Positions 18,484 to 28,359 of a stretch of DNA of 64,000 bases are shown one piece after another. Below the pieces are notes generated by a model. That model ran no database searches and was not told where the DNA came from. It worked only from the letters and a program-made list of their open reading frames with translations. The translations under genes were made by a program, and so were the position numbers. The DNA comes from Streptococcus infantis (GTDB lineage Bacteria > Bacillota > Bacilli > Lactobacillales > Streptococcaceae). Position 1 is the first letter of the stretch; each line of letters opens with the position of its first letter. The stretch is taken from positions 1 to 64,000 of the forward strand of contig NZ_JYGT01000010.1 in NCBI RefSeq assembly GCF_000960085.1, given 5' to 3'.

Positions 18484-19212
18484 ATGATGAAGGTGCAAGA
18501 ACCAGTTAAATTATTCCAATACAATACTCTGGGAGCCTTGATGGCAGGACTTTACGGTGGGACTATGACCGTTGGTGAATTGCTTGAACATGGAGATTTA
18601 GGGATAGGAACCCTAGATTCTATCGACGGGGAATTGATTGTCTTAGATGGAAAGGCTTATCAAGCTAAGGGGTCAGGTGAAAAACCTGAGATTGTAGAAG
18701 TTTCACCAGATGCACTGATCCCTTATGCGGCAGTTGTACCCCACCAGGCAGAAGTTATTTTCCGCCAACGTTTTGAAATGACTGATAAGGAACTAGAAAA
18801 ACGTATTGAATCCTACTATGATGGAGAAAACCTTTTCCGTTCGATTAAGATTCATGGTGACTTTAAACATATGCATGTTCGCATGATACCAAAATCGACA
18901 AGCGAAACGAAGTTTGCTGAGGTTGCGACTCATCAGCCTGAATATAGTTGCGAAAATATCTCTGGGACTATCGTTGGATTCTGGACACCTGAAATTTTCC
19001 ATGGTGTCAGTGTCGCAGGCTATCATTTGCATTTTATTTCAGATGACCTAACCTTTGGTGGTCACGTTATGGACTTTGTCATCAAGGAGGGAATCGTAGA
19101 GGTTGGAGCTGTCGATCAGTTGGATCAACGTTTTCCTGTCCAGGACCGTCAGTATCTCTTTGCTAAGTTTAATGTTGATGAGATGAAAAAAGATATTGAT
19201 CAGGCAGAATAG
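18484..19212 (+). CDS. budA: Alpha-acetolactate decarboxylase
   Basis: The protein, 242 residues from ATG 18484, converts alpha-acetolactate to acetoin, which drains pyruvate and balances branched-chain amino-acid synthesis. The zinc ligands are visible in YHLHFISDD and GGHVMDF. ATG 18484 follows aagaagagtgag; the adjacent ATG at 18487 is equally possible, and the longer ATG-like start at 18445 would overlap the promoter. Sequence identity with streptococcal enzymes is apparent throughout. Confidence 0.93.
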   Translation: MMKVQEPVKLFQYNTLGALMAGLYGGTMTVGELLEHGDLGIGTLDSIDGELIVLDGKAYQAKGSGEKPEIVEVSPDALIPYAAVVPHQAEVIFRQRFEMTDKELEKRIESYYDGENLFRSIKIHGDFKHMHVRMIPKSTSETKFAEVATHQPEYSCENISGTIVGFWTPEIFHGVSVAGYHLHFISDDLTFGGHVMDFVIKEGIVEVGAVDQLDQRFPVQDRQYLFAKFNVDEMKKDIDQAE

Positions 19213-19224
19213 AGGGAGTCAAAT

Positions 19225-19977
19225 ATGAAAATTCATGTAATAATTACTATGATAGCTTTAGTTGTATTTCTTATAGCAGCCATTTGGTATGCAAAAAAGA
19301 AATACAAGATTAACCTTTCAGTTTTAGGTCTTGGGGCAGTGGCATTCTTTGTTTCTTCTCAAGTCTTGGAGAAAATCGTTCACCTTTTGGTGCTTCATCC
19401 ACAAAAAGATGGAACCATTTCGCTTATGCAGGAGCAACCTTTTTTATATGTCCTTTATGGAATTGCTATGGCAGCTCTCTTTGAAGAAACAGCTCGCCTT
19501 GTCTTCTTTAAATGGTTGGAGAAGAAGAGAAACTTAGAAGATTCGGATGCCCTCGCCTATGGACTTGGTCATGGTGGCTTGGAGTTGCTCTACCTCGGAA
19601 TGGGAAGTTTGATTAGTCTTTTGATCCTCCTTTCATTATTAGAGTCTCCAAATCCCGATGTAGCAAATCTCCTTCCCAAAACTACACTCGAAACAGTCCA
19701 ATCTCTATCTGGATGGCAGGTTTATTTACTCGGTGTTGAGCGTGTGCTTGCTCTTGTTATGCAAATTGGTCTCTCTTTCTGGGTTTATCAAGCAGTCCGT
19801 CAAAAGAATTGGATTTACCTAGTAGCTGCTTATGGTTTGCACGCCTTATTCGATCTAGCTCCTAGTCTTTCACAGGTTGGTTGGATTTCAAATCCGCTTC
19901 TTGTCGAAGGATTGTTAGCAGTGGAAGTTGTTTTATTTGTATACTTTACAAAGTCAATTTTTTATAAAAAACAATAA
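19225..19977 (+). CDS. YhfC-family intramembrane protein (CPBP/putative metalloprotease type)
   Basis: The 250-residue membrane protein has about seven hydrophobic segments. The putative catalytic motifs of the YhfC (PF10086) family are present: EETAR, GLGHGGLELL and HALFD. It is a relative of CAAX-type intramembrane proteases; the substrate is unknown. It lies 12 bp after budA and ends before a terminator at 19981-20003, so the two probably form an operon. Confidence 0.8.
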   Translation: MKIHVIITMIALVVFLIAAIWYAKKKYKINLSVLGLGAVAFFVSSQVLEKIVHLLVLHPQKDGTISLMQEQPFLYVLYGIAMAALFEETARLVFFKWLEKKRNLEDSDALAYGLGHGGLELLYLGMGSLISLLILLSLLESPNPDVANLLPKTTLETVQSLSGWQVYLLGVERVLALVMQIGLSFWVYQAVRQKNWIYLVAAYGLHALFDLAPSLSQVGWISNPLLVEGLLAVEVVLFVYFTKSIFYKKQ

Positions 19978-19980
19978 ACT

Positions 19981-20003
19981 AAAAGAGGCCTAGCCTCTTT
20001 TTA
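19981..20003 (+). terminator. Terminator of the budA-yhfC operon
   Basis: The stem aaaagaggc (19981-19989) pairs with gcctctttt (19993-20001) and is followed by T and A/T-rich sequence. Confidence 0.78.
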
Positions 20004-20054
20004 ATTTGTATGAATAAAAAAGCTTTTCAAATCATCGAAAAAAATCGCTAAAAA

Positions 20055-20063
20055 TGGTATAAT
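20055..20063 (+). promoter_or_regulatory. Extended -10 promoter of murB
   Basis: TGgTATAAT at 20055-20063 lies 30 bp before the murB ATG; aaaggataag provides the RBS. Confidence 0.65.
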
Positions 20064-20092
20064 GGAATGAATTTTATAAAAGGATAAGAAGA

Positions 20093-20998
20093 ATGACTGT
20101 ATTAGATAAATTAAAAGAAACCTTAGAAGGAATTGACATTCGATTCGATGAGCCATTGAAAACTTATACCTATACAAAAGTTGGAGGGAAGGCAGATTAC
20201 TTAGTTTTTCCTCGTAATCGCTACGAGATGGCTCGTGTCGTTAAATTTGCCAATCAAGAAAATATCCCATGGATGGTTCTTGGAAATGCAAGTAATATTA
20301 TCGTTCGTGAAGGTGGAGTTCGTGGTTTTGTAATCATGTGTGACAAATTGAATAATGTTACAGTTGATGGTTATACGATTGAGGCAGAAGCTGGAGCTAA
20401 CTTGATTGAAACTACTCGAATCGCTCTGCGTCATAGTTTGACGGGCTTTGAGTTTGCTTGTGGAATTCCAGGAAGCGTCGGTGGTGCTGTCTTTATGAAC
20501 GCTGGTGCCTATGGTGGTGAGATTGCTCATATCTTGCAATCGTGTCAGGTTTTAACAAAAGATGGTGAAATCGAGACTTTATCTGTCAAAGACTTAGCCT
20601 TTGGTTATCGTCATTCAGCCATTCAAGAATCTGGAGCAATCGTCTTATCAGCTAAATTCGCACTATCTCCAGGAAATTATGAGACTATCAAACAAGAAAT
20701 GGAACGCTTGACTCATTTACGAGAACTTAAACAACCGTTGGAATATCCATCTTGTGGTTCAGTCTTTAAACGTCCGGTTGGGCATTTTGCAGGTCAATTG
20801 ATTTCAGAAGCTGGTTTGAAGGGCTACCGTATCGGTGGTGTCGAAGTCTCAGAAAAGCATGCAGGCTTTATGATAAATGTAGCTGATGGATCTGCTAGAG
20901 ATTACGAAGATTTAATTGAGTCTGTCATTGAAAAAGTTAAAGAACATTCAGGCGTTACCCTCGAGAGAGAAGTTCGTATTCTGGGTGAGCACGAATAA
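20093..20998 (+). CDS. murB: UDP-N-acetylmuramate dehydrogenase
   Basis: The 301-residue FAD enzyme reduces UDP-GlcNAc-enolpyruvate to UDP-MurNAc, the second committed step of peptidoglycan precursor synthesis. The FAD-binding region contains [17 protein letters not shown] and [12 protein letters not shown]. The C-terminal part holds [10 protein letters not shown], with the catalytic serine, and [15 protein letters not shown]. It is followed by an unusual inverted-repeat region and then potABCD, the standard streptococcal order. Confidence 0.96.
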   Translation: MTVLDKLKETLEGIDIRFDEPLKTYTYTKVGGKADYLVFPRNRYEMARVVKFANQENIPWMVLGNASNIIVREGGVRGFVIMCDKLNNVTVDGYTIEAEAGANLIETTRIALRHSLTGFEFACGIPGSVGGAVFMNAGAYGGEIAHILQSCQVLTKDGEIETLSVKDLAFGYRHSAIQESGAIVLSAKFALSPGNYETIKQEMERLTHLRELKQPLEYPSCGSVFKRPVGHFAGQLISEAGLKGYRIGGVEVSEKHAGFMINVADGSARDYEDLIESVIEKVKEHSGVTLEREVRILGEHE

Positions 20999-21016
20999 CA
21001 TTATTTTTACACATCA

Positions 21017-21108
21017 TTCAAAGATTGGGATTTTATCGCTAGATAAGATTTAGGCCATTTTTTGTCCTAAGCTTCTTTCTAGCATTCAAAAAGGTCCCAA
21101 TCTGTTAA
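21017..21108. other. Long imperfect inverted repeat upstream of potA
   Basis: The left arm agattggga...gctaga...tttagg (21022-21053) pairs with cctaag...tctagc...tcccaatct (21065-21103) with bulges. The stem is some 40 bp with a T-rich apex. It occupies most of the 138-bp murB-potA gap. It has no long T-run after it, so it is not a standard terminator; a transcript-level control of potABCD or an inserted mobile repeat are both possible. Confidence 0.6.
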
Positions 21109-21136
21109 TTTACGAAGAAAAAGGAATTTAGAGGAA

Positions 21137-22294
21137 TTGAAAAAACCAATTATCGAATTCAAAAACGTTTCTAAAGTTTTTGAAGATAGCAACACTAAGG
21201 TTCTCAAGGATATTAACTTTGAGTTGGAAGAAGGGAAGTTCTACACACTTCTCGGTGCCTCAGGATCTGGTAAATCAACCATCCTCAATATCATCGCAGG
21301 TTTGCTGGATGCAACGACTGGTGATATTTTGTTGGACGGCGTGCGAATCAATGATATCCCGACCAATAAGCGCGATGTTCATACAGTCTTTCAGTCTTAT
21401 GCCTTGTTCCCACATATGAATGTCTTTGAAAATGTTGCCTTTCCATTGCGTTTGCGTAAGGTCGATAAGAAAGAAATCGAACGACGTGTGCTAGAAGTAC
21501 TTAAGATGGTACAGTTGGAAGGTTTTGAAAAACGTTCTATTCGTAAGCTTTCTGGAGGACAACGTCAACGTGTAGCGATTGCGCGTGCGATTATCAACCA
21601 ACCACGTGTGGTCCTCTTGGATGAGCCTTTGTCAGCTCTTGACCTGAAGTTGCGAACCGACATGCAGTACGAATTGCGTGAATTGCAACAACGATTGGGT
21701 ATTACCTTTGTTTTTGTTACCCACGATCAGGAAGAAGCCCTGGCTATGAGTGACTGGATTTTCGTTATGAATGATGGTGAAATTGTTCAGTCAGGTACAC
21801 CAGTGGACATCTACGATGAGCCAATCAACCACTTTGTTGCCACCTTCATTGGTGAATCAAACATCTTGCCAGGAACCATGATTGAGGACTACTTGGTGGA
21901 GTTTAACGGCAAACGCTTTGAAGCGGTCGACGGTGGTATGAAGCCAAACGAACCAGTCGAAGTCGTCATTCGTCCAGAAGACTTGCGCATTACTCTTCCA
22001 GAAGAAGGGAAGCTCCAAGTGAAGGTTGATACCCAACTTTTCCGTGGGGTTCACTATGAGATTATTGCCTATGATGAACTCGGCAATGAATGGATGATTC
22101 ACTCAACACGTAAGGCCATTGTTGGTGAGGAAATCGGTCTTGACTTTGAACCAGAAGATATCCACATCATGCGTCTCAATGAAACAGAAGAAGAGTTCGA
22201 TGCTCGTATCGAAGAGTACGTAGAAATCGAAGAACACGAAGCAGGTTTGATTAACGCTATTGAGGAGGAAAGAGATGAAGAAAACAACCTCTAA
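21137..22294 (+). CDS. potA: Spermidine/putrescine ABC transporter ATP-binding protein PotA
   Basis: The 385 residues include the ABC domain (Walker [10 protein letters not shown], signature LSGGQRQR, Walker B VVLLDEP, switch H in FVTHDQEE) and a C-terminal regulatory TOBE domain. The start is TTG 21137, preceded by aaggaa and gagg; no ATG lies upstream, and the deduced [15 protein letters not shown] matches the family. It ends in acidic residues and overlaps potB by 20 bp. Confidence 0.96.
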   Translation: MKKPIIEFKNVSKVFEDSNTKVLKDINFELEEGKFYTLLGASGSGKSTILNIIAGLLDATTGDILLDGVRINDIPTNKRDVHTVFQSYALFPHMNVFENVAFPLRLRKVDKKEIERRVLEVLKMVQLEGFEKRSIRKLSGGQRQRVAIARAIINQPRVVLLDEPLSALDLKLRTDMQYELRELQQRLGITFVFVTHDQEEALAMSDWIFVMNDGEIVQSGTPVDIYDEPINHFVATFIGESNILPGTMIEDYLVEFNGKRFEAVDGGMKPNEPVEVVIRPEDLRITLPEEGKLQVKVDTQLFRGVHYEIIAYDELGNEWMIHSTRKAIVGEEIGLDFEPEDIHIMRLNETEEEFDARIEEYVEIEEHEAGLINAIEEERDEENNL

Positions 22295-23081
22295 ACTCTT
22301 TGTAGTGCCCTATATGCTTTGGATTGCACTCTTTGTATTGGCACCCTTGGTCTTGATTTTTGGACAATCCTTTTTCAACATCGAAGGCCAGTTCAGTTTA
22401 GAAAACTATAAATCCTACTTTGCGTCACAAAACTTGACCTATCTCAAAATGAGTTTTAACTCAGTGCTCTATGCAGGAATTGTAACTTTAGTGGCGCTAC
22501 TTATCAGCTACCCAACAGCCCTCTTTTTGACTCGTCTCAAACACCGTCAACTATGGCTTATGCTGATCATTTTGCCAACCTGGATCAACTTGCTCCTTAA
22601 GGCCTATGCCTTTATCGGTATTTTTGGGCAAAATGGCTCTATCAACCAATTCCTCGAATTTATCGGAATCGGTTCGCAGCAGTTGCTATTTACCGATTTC
22701 TCATTTATCTTTGTAGCAAGCTACATCGAGCTTCCATTTATGATTTTGCCCATCTTCAATGTCTTGGATGATATGGATAACAATCTCATCAATGCTAGCT
22801 ATGACCTCGGTGCAACCAAGTGGGAAACCTTCCGTCATGTCATCTTCCCTCTGTCTATGAACGGGGTGCGAAGTGGTGTCCAATCTGTCTTTATCCCAAG
22901 TCTGAGCCTCTTCATGTTGACTCGTTTGATTGGGGGGAACCGAGTGATTACCTTGGGGACTGCCATCGAGCAGAACTTCCTGACTAACGACAACTATGGT
23001 ATGGGGTCAACTATCGGTGTTGTTCTTATCCTGACTATGTTTATCACTATGTGGGTGACTAAGGAAAGGAGAGAACGATGA
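22275..23081 (+). CDS. potB: Spermidine/putrescine ABC transporter permease PotB
   Basis: The protein has 268 residues from ATG 22275, preceded by GAGGAGGAA; a longer TTG start at 22260 would precede the RBS. Six membrane helices and the EAA loop region ([20 protein letters not shown]) are visible. It forms the channel with PotC. It overlaps potA by 20 bp and potC by 4 bp. Confidence 0.95.
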   Translation: MKKTTSKLFVVPYMLWIALFVLAPLVLIFGQSFFNIEGQFSLENYKSYFASQNLTYLKMSFNSVLYAGIVTLVALLISYPTALFLTRLKHRQLWLMLIILPTWINLLLKAYAFIGIFGQNGSINQFLEFIGIGSQQLLFTDFSFIFVASYIELPFMILPIFNVLDDMDNNLINASYDLGATKWETFRHVIFPLSMNGVRSGVQSVFIPSLSLFMLTRLIGGNRVITLGTAIEQNFLTNDNYGMGSTIGVVLILTMFITMWVTKERRER

Positions 23082-23851
23082 AAAAATTTGCAAATCTTTA
23101 CCTAGCCTTTGTCTTTATCGTCCTCTATTTGCCAATCTTTTACTTGATTGGTTACTCCTTTAATGCCGGGGATGATATGAATAGCTTTACAGGCTTTAGT
23201 TTGTCTCACTTTGAAACCATGTTTGGCGATGGAAGGCTCATGCTCATCTTGGTTCAGACCTTTTTGCTAGCCTTCCTATCAGCCTTAATTGCGACTGTCA
23301 TTGGGACTTTTGGTGCTATTTACATCTATCAATCACGTAAAAGATACCAAGAAGCATTTCTATCACTCAATAACATTTTGATGGTTGCTCCAGACGTTAT
23401 GATTGGTGCTAGTTTCTTGATTCTCTTTACACAACTCAAGTTTTCTCTTGGCTTTCTGACTGTTCTGTCTAGTCACGTGGCCTTCTCCATTCCAATCGTA
23501 GTGCTCATGGTTTTGCCACGATTGAAAGAGATGAATGGGGATATGATTCATGCGGCCTATGACCTTGGAGCTAGTCAGTTCCAAATGTTCAAGGAAATTA
23601 TGCTTCCTTACCTAACACCGTCTATCATTGCAGGTTATTTCATGGCTTTCACCTATTCATTAGATGACTTTGCCGTGACCTTCTTTGTAACGGGGAATGG
23701 TTTTTCAACCCTCTCAGTCGAGATCTACTCTCGAGCTCGTAAGGGAATTTCGCTTGAAATCAATGCTCTTTCTGCCTTGGTCTTTCTTTTTAGTATTATC
23801 CTGGTTGTCGGCTATTACTTTATTTCACGTGAGAAGGAGGAAAAAGCATGA
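23078..23851 (+). CDS. potC: Spermidine/putrescine ABC transporter permease PotC
   Basis: The 257-residue permease has six membrane helices and the EAA loop HAAYDLGASQFQMFKEIMLP. It starts at ATGA, overlapping the potB stop, and overlaps potD the same way, so potB-C-D are tightly coupled. Confidence 0.95.
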   Translation: MKKFANLYLAFVFIVLYLPIFYLIGYSFNAGDDMNSFTGFSLSHFETMFGDGRLMLILVQTFLLAFLSALIATVIGTFGAIYIYQSRKRYQEAFLSLNNILMVAPDVMIGASFLILFTQLKFSLGFLTVLSSHVAFSIPIVVLMVLPRLKEMNGDMIHAAYDLGASQFQMFKEIMLPYLTPSIIAGYFMAFTYSLDDFAVTFFVTGNGFSTLSVEIYSRARKGISLEINALSALVFLFSIILVVGYYFISREKEEKA

Positions 23852-24918
23852 AACGACTCTATTCATTTTTAGCAGGCATTCTTGCGATTATCCTCGTCTT
23901 ATGGGGAATTTCTTATCATCTTGATAGTAAAATTAATAGTCGGGATAGTCAAAAATTGGTTATCTACAACTGGGGAGACTATATCGATCCAGAACTTCTG
24001 GAGAAATTTACAGAAGAAACAGGAATCCAAGTCCAGTATGAAACCTTTGACTCCAACGAAGCCATGTACACGAAAATCAAGCAGGGTGGGACAACCTATG
24101 ATATTGCCATCCCGAGTGAGTACATGATTAACAAGATGAAGGATGAAGACCTCCTGGTTCCACTGGATTATAGTAAGATTGAGGGAATTGAGAATATCGG
24201 TCCAGAGTTTCTCAATCAGTCATTTGACCCAAACAACAAGTACTCTATCCCATACTTCTGGGGAACTTTGGGAATTGTCTACAATGAAACCATGGTAGAA
24301 GAAGCACCTGAACATTGGGATGACCTCTGGAAGCCAGAGTACAAGGATTCTATCATGCTCTTTGATGGGGCGCGTGAAGTACTTGGTTTAGGTCTTAACT
24401 CATTAGGCTATAGCCTTAACTCAAAAGATCCAGAGCAACTGTCACAAACGGTCGATAAACTTTATGAGCTGACACCTAATATCAAGGCAATTGTAGCCGA
24501 TGAGATGAAGGGCTACATGATTCAGAACAATGCTGCTATCGGTGTGACTTTCTCAGGGGAAGCTAGCCAGATGTTGGAAAAGAATCCTAACCTCAAATAC
24601 GTTGTACCTACAGAAGCAAGTAACCTCTGGTTTGATAATATGGTGATACCAAAGACAGTTAAGAACCAGGATGCAGCTTATGCCTTTATCAACTTCATGT
24701 TGAAGCCTGAAAATGCTCTGAAAAATGCTGAGTATGTCGGCTATTCAACACCAAACAATGCTGCTAAGGAAATGCTCCCAGAGGAGACAAAAGAGGATAA
24801 GTCCTTCTATCCAGACGCAGATACTATGAAACACCTAGAAGTTTATGAAAAATTTGACCATAAATGGACAGGAATCTACAGCGACCTCTTCCTACAGTTT
24901 AAGATGTACCGGAAGTAG
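23848..24918 (+). CDS. potD: Spermidine/putrescine-binding protein PotD
   Basis: The 356-residue protein has an N-terminal hydrophobic segment (about 5-23) without a lipobox cysteine, so it appears anchored by an uncleaved signal or processed by signal peptidase I. The polyamine-site sequences YNWGDYIDPELL and FDSNEAMYTKIKQGG are present. PotD delivers spermidine or putrescine to PotBC. It is the last gene of the operon; a terminator follows. Confidence 0.95.
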   Translation: MKRLYSFLAGILAIILVLWGISYHLDSKINSRDSQKLVIYNWGDYIDPELLEKFTEETGIQVQYETFDSNEAMYTKIKQGGTTYDIAIPSEYMINKMKDEDLLVPLDYSKIEGIENIGPEFLNQSFDPNNKYSIPYFWGTLGIVYNETMVEEAPEHWDDLWKPEYKDSIMLFDGAREVLGLGLNSLGYSLNSKDPEQLSQTVDKLYELTPNIKAIVADEMKGYMIQNNAAIGVTFSGEASQMLEKNPNLKYVVPTEASNLWFDNMVIPKTVKNQDAAYAFINFMLKPENALKNAEYVGYSTPNNAAKEMLPEETKEDKSFYPDADTMKHLEVYEKFDHKWTGIYSDLFLQFKMYRK

Positions 24919-24928
24919 GAGTAAATAT

Positions 24929-24961
24929 AAAAAAACGAATCAGTTAGCTGGTTCGTTTTTT
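24929..24961 (+). terminator. Terminator of potABCD
   Basis: The stem aaaaacgaatcag (24931-24943) with ctggttcgttttt (24948-24960) has a 4-nt loop; the A- and T-rich ends allow function in either direction. Confidence 0.87.
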
Positions 24962-25367
24962 GAATAGAAAGTAATTTGTATAGTTGTTTATTTTTACTAT
25001 CCTATTTGCTTATTTTATAGCCTCGTAGTATACTAAGTTTATACGAATAGAAAGCGGTAACAAATCATTAAAATGTCTACTTTTTTCAAAAAAGTTACTG
25101 GCCAACCTTTTTGATTGTTAACGAAACAATTATACTATTCCATTTAAAGGATGGTTTGGATCGGCAATATCTAACAACGGATTCCATACATTTGGTGATA
25201 GGTTACTTTATATTTGCAAATATTTTCATAGCTATCTTTAGCAATTCGAAAACTTGGAATAAAAGTTGGGATAAAAAGAAAAACGGCAGTAAGAAAAAAT
25301 ATATCCTGAAAAAGTAATCTGAGATTGTAGGGAGTGTTTTTTTATAGAATATAATTTCCAGAAATTT
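24962..25367 (+). other. Intergenic stretch with two short ORFs downstream of the candidate cin-box
   Basis: One ORF runs from ATG 25073 for 13 codons (MSTFFKKVTGQPF) and stops at TGA 25112-25114. Another frame starts by TTG at 25111 and reads 67 residues to 25317, with one likely membrane segment (about residues 28-43) and a very basic tail (SWDKKKNGSKKKYILKK). Together they could be one small membrane protein broken by a frameshift, or the second could be fortuitous. RBS evidence is weak. I do not recognise the product. Confidence 0.4.
25042..25049 (+). promoter_or_regulatory. Candidate cin-box (ComX/SigX late competence promoter)
   Basis: TACGAATA at 25042-25049 is the exact 8-bp consensus of streptococcal late competence promoters. 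It lies in a long intergenic region, 23 bp before a small ATG (25073). An 8-mer can occur once or twice by chance in 64 kb, so this is a candidate only. Confidence 0.4.
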
Positions 25368-25385
25368 TTGAAAAAAATTAATACC

Positions 25386-25414
25386 TTGACTGCTATTAAG
25401 GTCTTCTTTATAAT
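25386..25414 (+). promoter_or_regulatory. Promoter of the GIY-YIG gene
   Basis: TTGACT (25386-25391), 17 bp and TATAAT (25409-25414). This places transcription about 55 nt before ATG 25476. Confidence 0.78.
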
Positions 25415-25475
25415 AATAATATATGAGAGCGAAATTATGCAGATACTCTCTATAAAAATTAAAGGGAAATGCAAT

Positions 25476-26381
25476 ATGGATAATAAGATATATTTGAAGG
25501 ATATTTTCAGATTTAATGAGCTATTATCGCAATTAGAGTACAAAGGTTGTCGTATTAAGTTGAGATTTAATAAGAATTGGGATGATTACAGTTTTGTTGA
25601 AGATTATATCAGTGGATCTGAAGATTTTTTGCCTTGGATTTTAAGTAATGGTTCAGATAAAAAAAGTCGAAATCGTAGAAATGAAATTCAGTTTCAATTT
25701 ATAGAAGTAGAATACCATAAATGGCTTTTTGTTGGTGCCTATCTTATAAAAGAAAAGAATAGTCAGATAAAGAAAGTGGCCTATGGGAACCATCATGTCA
25801 AGTTTGCTTTAGCTGAACGATTAATAGAGTATGATAAGTTTATAGAAAAAGTTTTGGTCAATTATACCAACACAGGCCAATCATGGTTTTATGTCAATCC
25901 TAAAATAATTGAATCAGTTGTAGTAGAATCTGTAAGCAGTATCTCCTATTTTAATCAAACCTCTCAATTTCCAGGTTATGAAAATATCTCATTTTCTTAT
26001 CAAGAATTAAAGAAAAATTGGACAAATAGTTCTTGGAGACAATATCTTTCAGCTGTTTATGGTGTCTATGTTATTACTGATGCTAAGACAGGAAAGCTCT
26101 ATGTTGGCTCTGCTTATGGAGATAATGGAGTTTATGGAAGATGGTCTACATACTTAAGTGAAGGATATGATAAATCCGAAATGGAAGAGAATCGTTATCC
26201 AAATAAAAGATTGTATGAAATAGTCGAAAAATATGGAATAAGTTATATTAAAAAGTATTTCCAATATAGTTTATTAGAGATTTTTCCAAAGAATGAAGTT
26301 GGAAAACAAAAAGCACTCCAACGTGAACGATATTGGAAGAAAGTATTAAAATCTAAAGAACATGGTTATAATGCAAATTAG
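25476..26381 (+). CDS. GIY-YIG domain protein with uncharacterised N-terminal half
   Basis: From ATG 25476 (aaagggaaa upstream) the protein has 301 residues. The N-terminal 190 residues, which I do not recognise, contain [20 protein letters not shown]. The C-terminal part is a GIY-YIG nuclease-type domain: [25 protein letters not shown] with the Arg, and a terminal glutamate near [10 protein letters not shown]. Possible functions are DNA nicking or defence; this is inferred from the fold. It is followed 8 bp later by a coiled-coil/PASTA protein, so they are co-transcribed. Starts further upstream lie on the promoter. Confidence 0.8.
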   Translation: MDNKIYLKDIFRFNELLSQLEYKGCRIKLRFNKNWDDYSFVEDYISGSEDFLPWILSNGSDKKSRNRRNEIQFQFIEVEYHKWLFVGAYLIKEKNSQIKKVAYGNHHVKFALAERLIEYDKFIEKVLVNYTNTGQSWFYVNPKIIESVVVESVSSISYFNQTSQFPGYENISFSYQELKKNWTNSSWRQYLSAVYGVYVITDAKTGKLYVGSAYGDNGVYGRWSTYLSEGYDKSEMEENRYPNKRLYEIVEKYGISYIKKYFQYSLLEIFPKNEVGKQKALQRERYWKKVLKSKEHGYNAN

Positions 26382-26389
26382 GAGGGTCT

Positions 26390-27586
26390 ATGAATAATTG
26401 GAATGATTGGGAAAAAGCTCGTCGAGAAGAAGAATTGAATCAAGAGCTAAAAAGACAGAATAACTTGTTGGAACAGCAGAGATGGGAACAGAAAGTTTCT
26501 AACCAAAAGCAACAGGAAGCACTAGATGAACAAAATCGTCTTGCTCGAGAACAACAAGAAACATTAAAAGAGTTAGAACGACAGAGGCAATGGGAAGAGG
26601 AATCTAGACATCAGAGAGAATTAGAACTACGTATAGAGCAACAGTATAAAGATAATATATTTGGTTTAAAAAAAATGTGGGCTAAAGCTGAATCAGAAGA
26701 CGAGAGAGGTAGAATTCAGATACTTCTAGCAGAAGCAGAAGCTGAGTATGATGAGTATACACTTGAGAAAGAAAGAGAAAAAGAAAGAGAACGTTTGGCT
26801 GCGGAGCAATTTCGGTTAAAACAACAGGCAGAAAGAGAACAGAATGAATTATTAGAGCGTCGTAGACAAAAAATAAGTAGAATAAAGTGGTTTTTCGGAA
26901 TAGCTATAAGCTTACTTTTATTAGCGATAATTGGAACTTTTCTCATAGGTATGACCAAGTCTAAATCATCTTATACTCATAACAGTAATAATCATTCAAC
27001 TCAACCAACTACTTCAGAAACCTCGACTAGTTCAACAACCAAAAGTTCACCTAGTACTAGTAAATCTCAAGATAAACAAACTTCAACAACGTCTCCCACT
27101 ACTAGACCACAGGCTACAAGAGTATATATTGGAAACTTTATTGGCCGAAAATCAATAGATGTGGTTGCTGAGCTCAAGGAGAAAAAAGTTCCTGAAAATC
27201 TCATTAAGATTGTAGAAGAAGAATCAAGTGAAACAGAGGCAGGTCTTGTTATGAAACAAAGTCTGCCAGAAGGAACCACTTATGATCTTAGTAAGGCGAC
27301 GGAAATTACTTTGACCGTTGCCAAGAAGGTAACAAGCGTTCCTATGCCAAGTTATATTGGATCAAGCCTTGAATTTACCAAGAATAACTTGATTCATATA
27401 GTAGGTGTAAAAGAGGCTAATATTGAAGTGGTAGAAGTCTCCACAGCTCCAGAAGGAACTGCTGAAGAGACTGTAGTTAGCCAAAGTCCAAAACCAGGTG
27501 AAGGTGTAGATTTGAACAATACACGAATTAAAATTTCAATATATAAGCCCAAAACTACTCAAACATCACAAGGCCGCTCTAGGTAA
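26390..27586 (+). CDS. Coiled-coil, single-membrane-pass protein with two PASTA-like domains
   Basis: The 398 residues split into a charged, Glu/Arg/Gln-rich coiled coil (about 1-165, cytoplasmic), one membrane helix (about 168-190, [17 protein letters not shown]), a Ser/Thr-rich linker (about 195-240) and two PASTA-like repeats (about 241-395; [14 protein letters not shown] and [13 protein letters not shown]). PASTA domains of PknB-type kinases bind cell-wall fragments; here there is no kinase, only a coiled coil. It may couple the cell wall to a cytoplasmic partner, perhaps the neighbouring GIY-YIG protein. RBS ggaggg precedes the ATG. Confidence 0.75.
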   Translation: MNNWNDWEKARREEELNQELKRQNNLLEQQRWEQKVSNQKQQEALDEQNRLAREQQETLKELERQRQWEEESRHQRELELRIEQQYKDNIFGLKKMWAKAESEDERGRIQILLAEAEAEYDEYTLEKEREKERERLAAEQFRLKQQAEREQNELLERRRQKISRIKWFFGIAISLLLLAIIGTFLIGMTKSKSSYTHNSNNHSTQPTTSETSTSSTTKSSPSTSKSQDKQTSTTSPTTRPQATRVYIGNFIGRKSIDVVAELKEKKVPENLIKIVEEESSETEAGLVMKQSLPEGTTYDLSKATEITLTVAKKVTSVPMPSYIGSSLEFTKNNLIHIVGVKEANIEVVEVSTAPEGTAEETVVSQSPKPGEGVDLNNTRIKISIYKPKTTQTSQGRSR

Positions 27587-27629
27587 ATTAAGAGATTTAA
27601 AGCTAAATTTATGATTCATGGCATTTACC

Positions 27630-27658
27630 TTGACCCCAAGATAAAAAAACAGTATAAT
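27630..27658 (+). promoter_or_regulatory. Promoter of the alaS T-box transcript
   Basis: TTGACC (27630-27635), 17 bp and TATAAT (27653-27658). Confidence 0.85.
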
Positions 27659-27664
27659 AGGAAT

Positions 27665-27838
27665 GTTGAGAATTGATTTTCTCTCCATCTTAGTTCAGAG
27701 AATTGGCGGTGCTGCGAGCCATCTAAGATAGAAAATCATGCTACTCGATTGTAACAATTGCATAAGAATCAAAGAATGACAAGTTCATTGAATGAAGGTG
27801 GTACCGCGGTTTTTCGCCCTTCGTGATATGGATTTGTC
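27665..27838 (+). promoter_or_regulatory. T-box riboswitch, alanine specifier
   Basis: The leader has a stem I with the specifier region ggtGCTgcgagcc (alanine codon GCT at 27711-27713) and the T-box core AAGGTGGTACCGCG (27795-27808), which base-pairs with the free CCA end of uncharged tRNA. It is the standard control of alaS in Firmicutes. A small hairpin after the core (gcggtttttcgc...) could be the terminator alternative; the run of T after it is short. It precedes the LURP-one gene and alaS. Confidence 0.88.
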
Positions 27839-27858
27839 TTTTATTTTTGGAGGTGCTT

Positions 27859-28344
27859 ATGAAAACATTTCTTGTCAAACAAAAGTTTCGTCTAGGTGGC
27901 GAACGATTTGATATCAAAGATGAAATGGGCAATGTTGCCTATCAGGTTGAGGGTTCATTTTTAAAGATTCCAAAGACCTTTACCATCTATGATGCAGTTG
28001 GTGAACAGGTCAGTGGAATTAGTAAAGAAATTCTTACCTTCATGCCACGTTTTGAGATTCAATTAAGTAATGGAGATAGTTTCTATATTCGGAAGAAGCT
28101 GACTTTCTTTAGAGATAAGTATGAATTTGATAATCTCGGTCTTCGTATCGAAGGCAATATATGGGATTTGAATTTTAGACTCCTAGATGATCGTGATCAA
28201 GTGATTGCTGAGATTACCAAGGAACTTTTTCATTTAACCTCTACCTATACTGTAACAGTCTACGACGAATCTTATGCAGACCTAGTCATTTCCCTCTGTG
28301 TCGCTATCGACTATGTGGAAATGCTAGAAAGCCAATCTAATTAG
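27859..28344 (+). CDS. LURP-one-related family protein
   Basis: The start ATG 27859 follows GGAGG, giving 161 residues. It starts MKTFLVKQKFRLGGERFDI and shows the alternating beta strands of the LURP-one/Tubby-like fold (PF04525). The function is unknown. It lies between the T-box leader and alaS, 15 bp before alaS, so its expression should rise when alanine-charged tRNA falls. The 12-residue longer start at 27823 lies inside the leader region. Confidence 0.85.
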   Translation: MKTFLVKQKFRLGGERFDIKDEMGNVAYQVEGSFLKIPKTFTIYDAVGEQVSGISKEILTFMPRFEIQLSNGDSFYIRKKLTFFRDKYEFDNLGLRIEGNIWDLNFRLLDDRDQVIAEITKELFHLTSTYTVTVYDESYADLVISLCVAIDYVEMLESQSN

Positions 28345-28359
28345 TAAAAAGGAGACATT

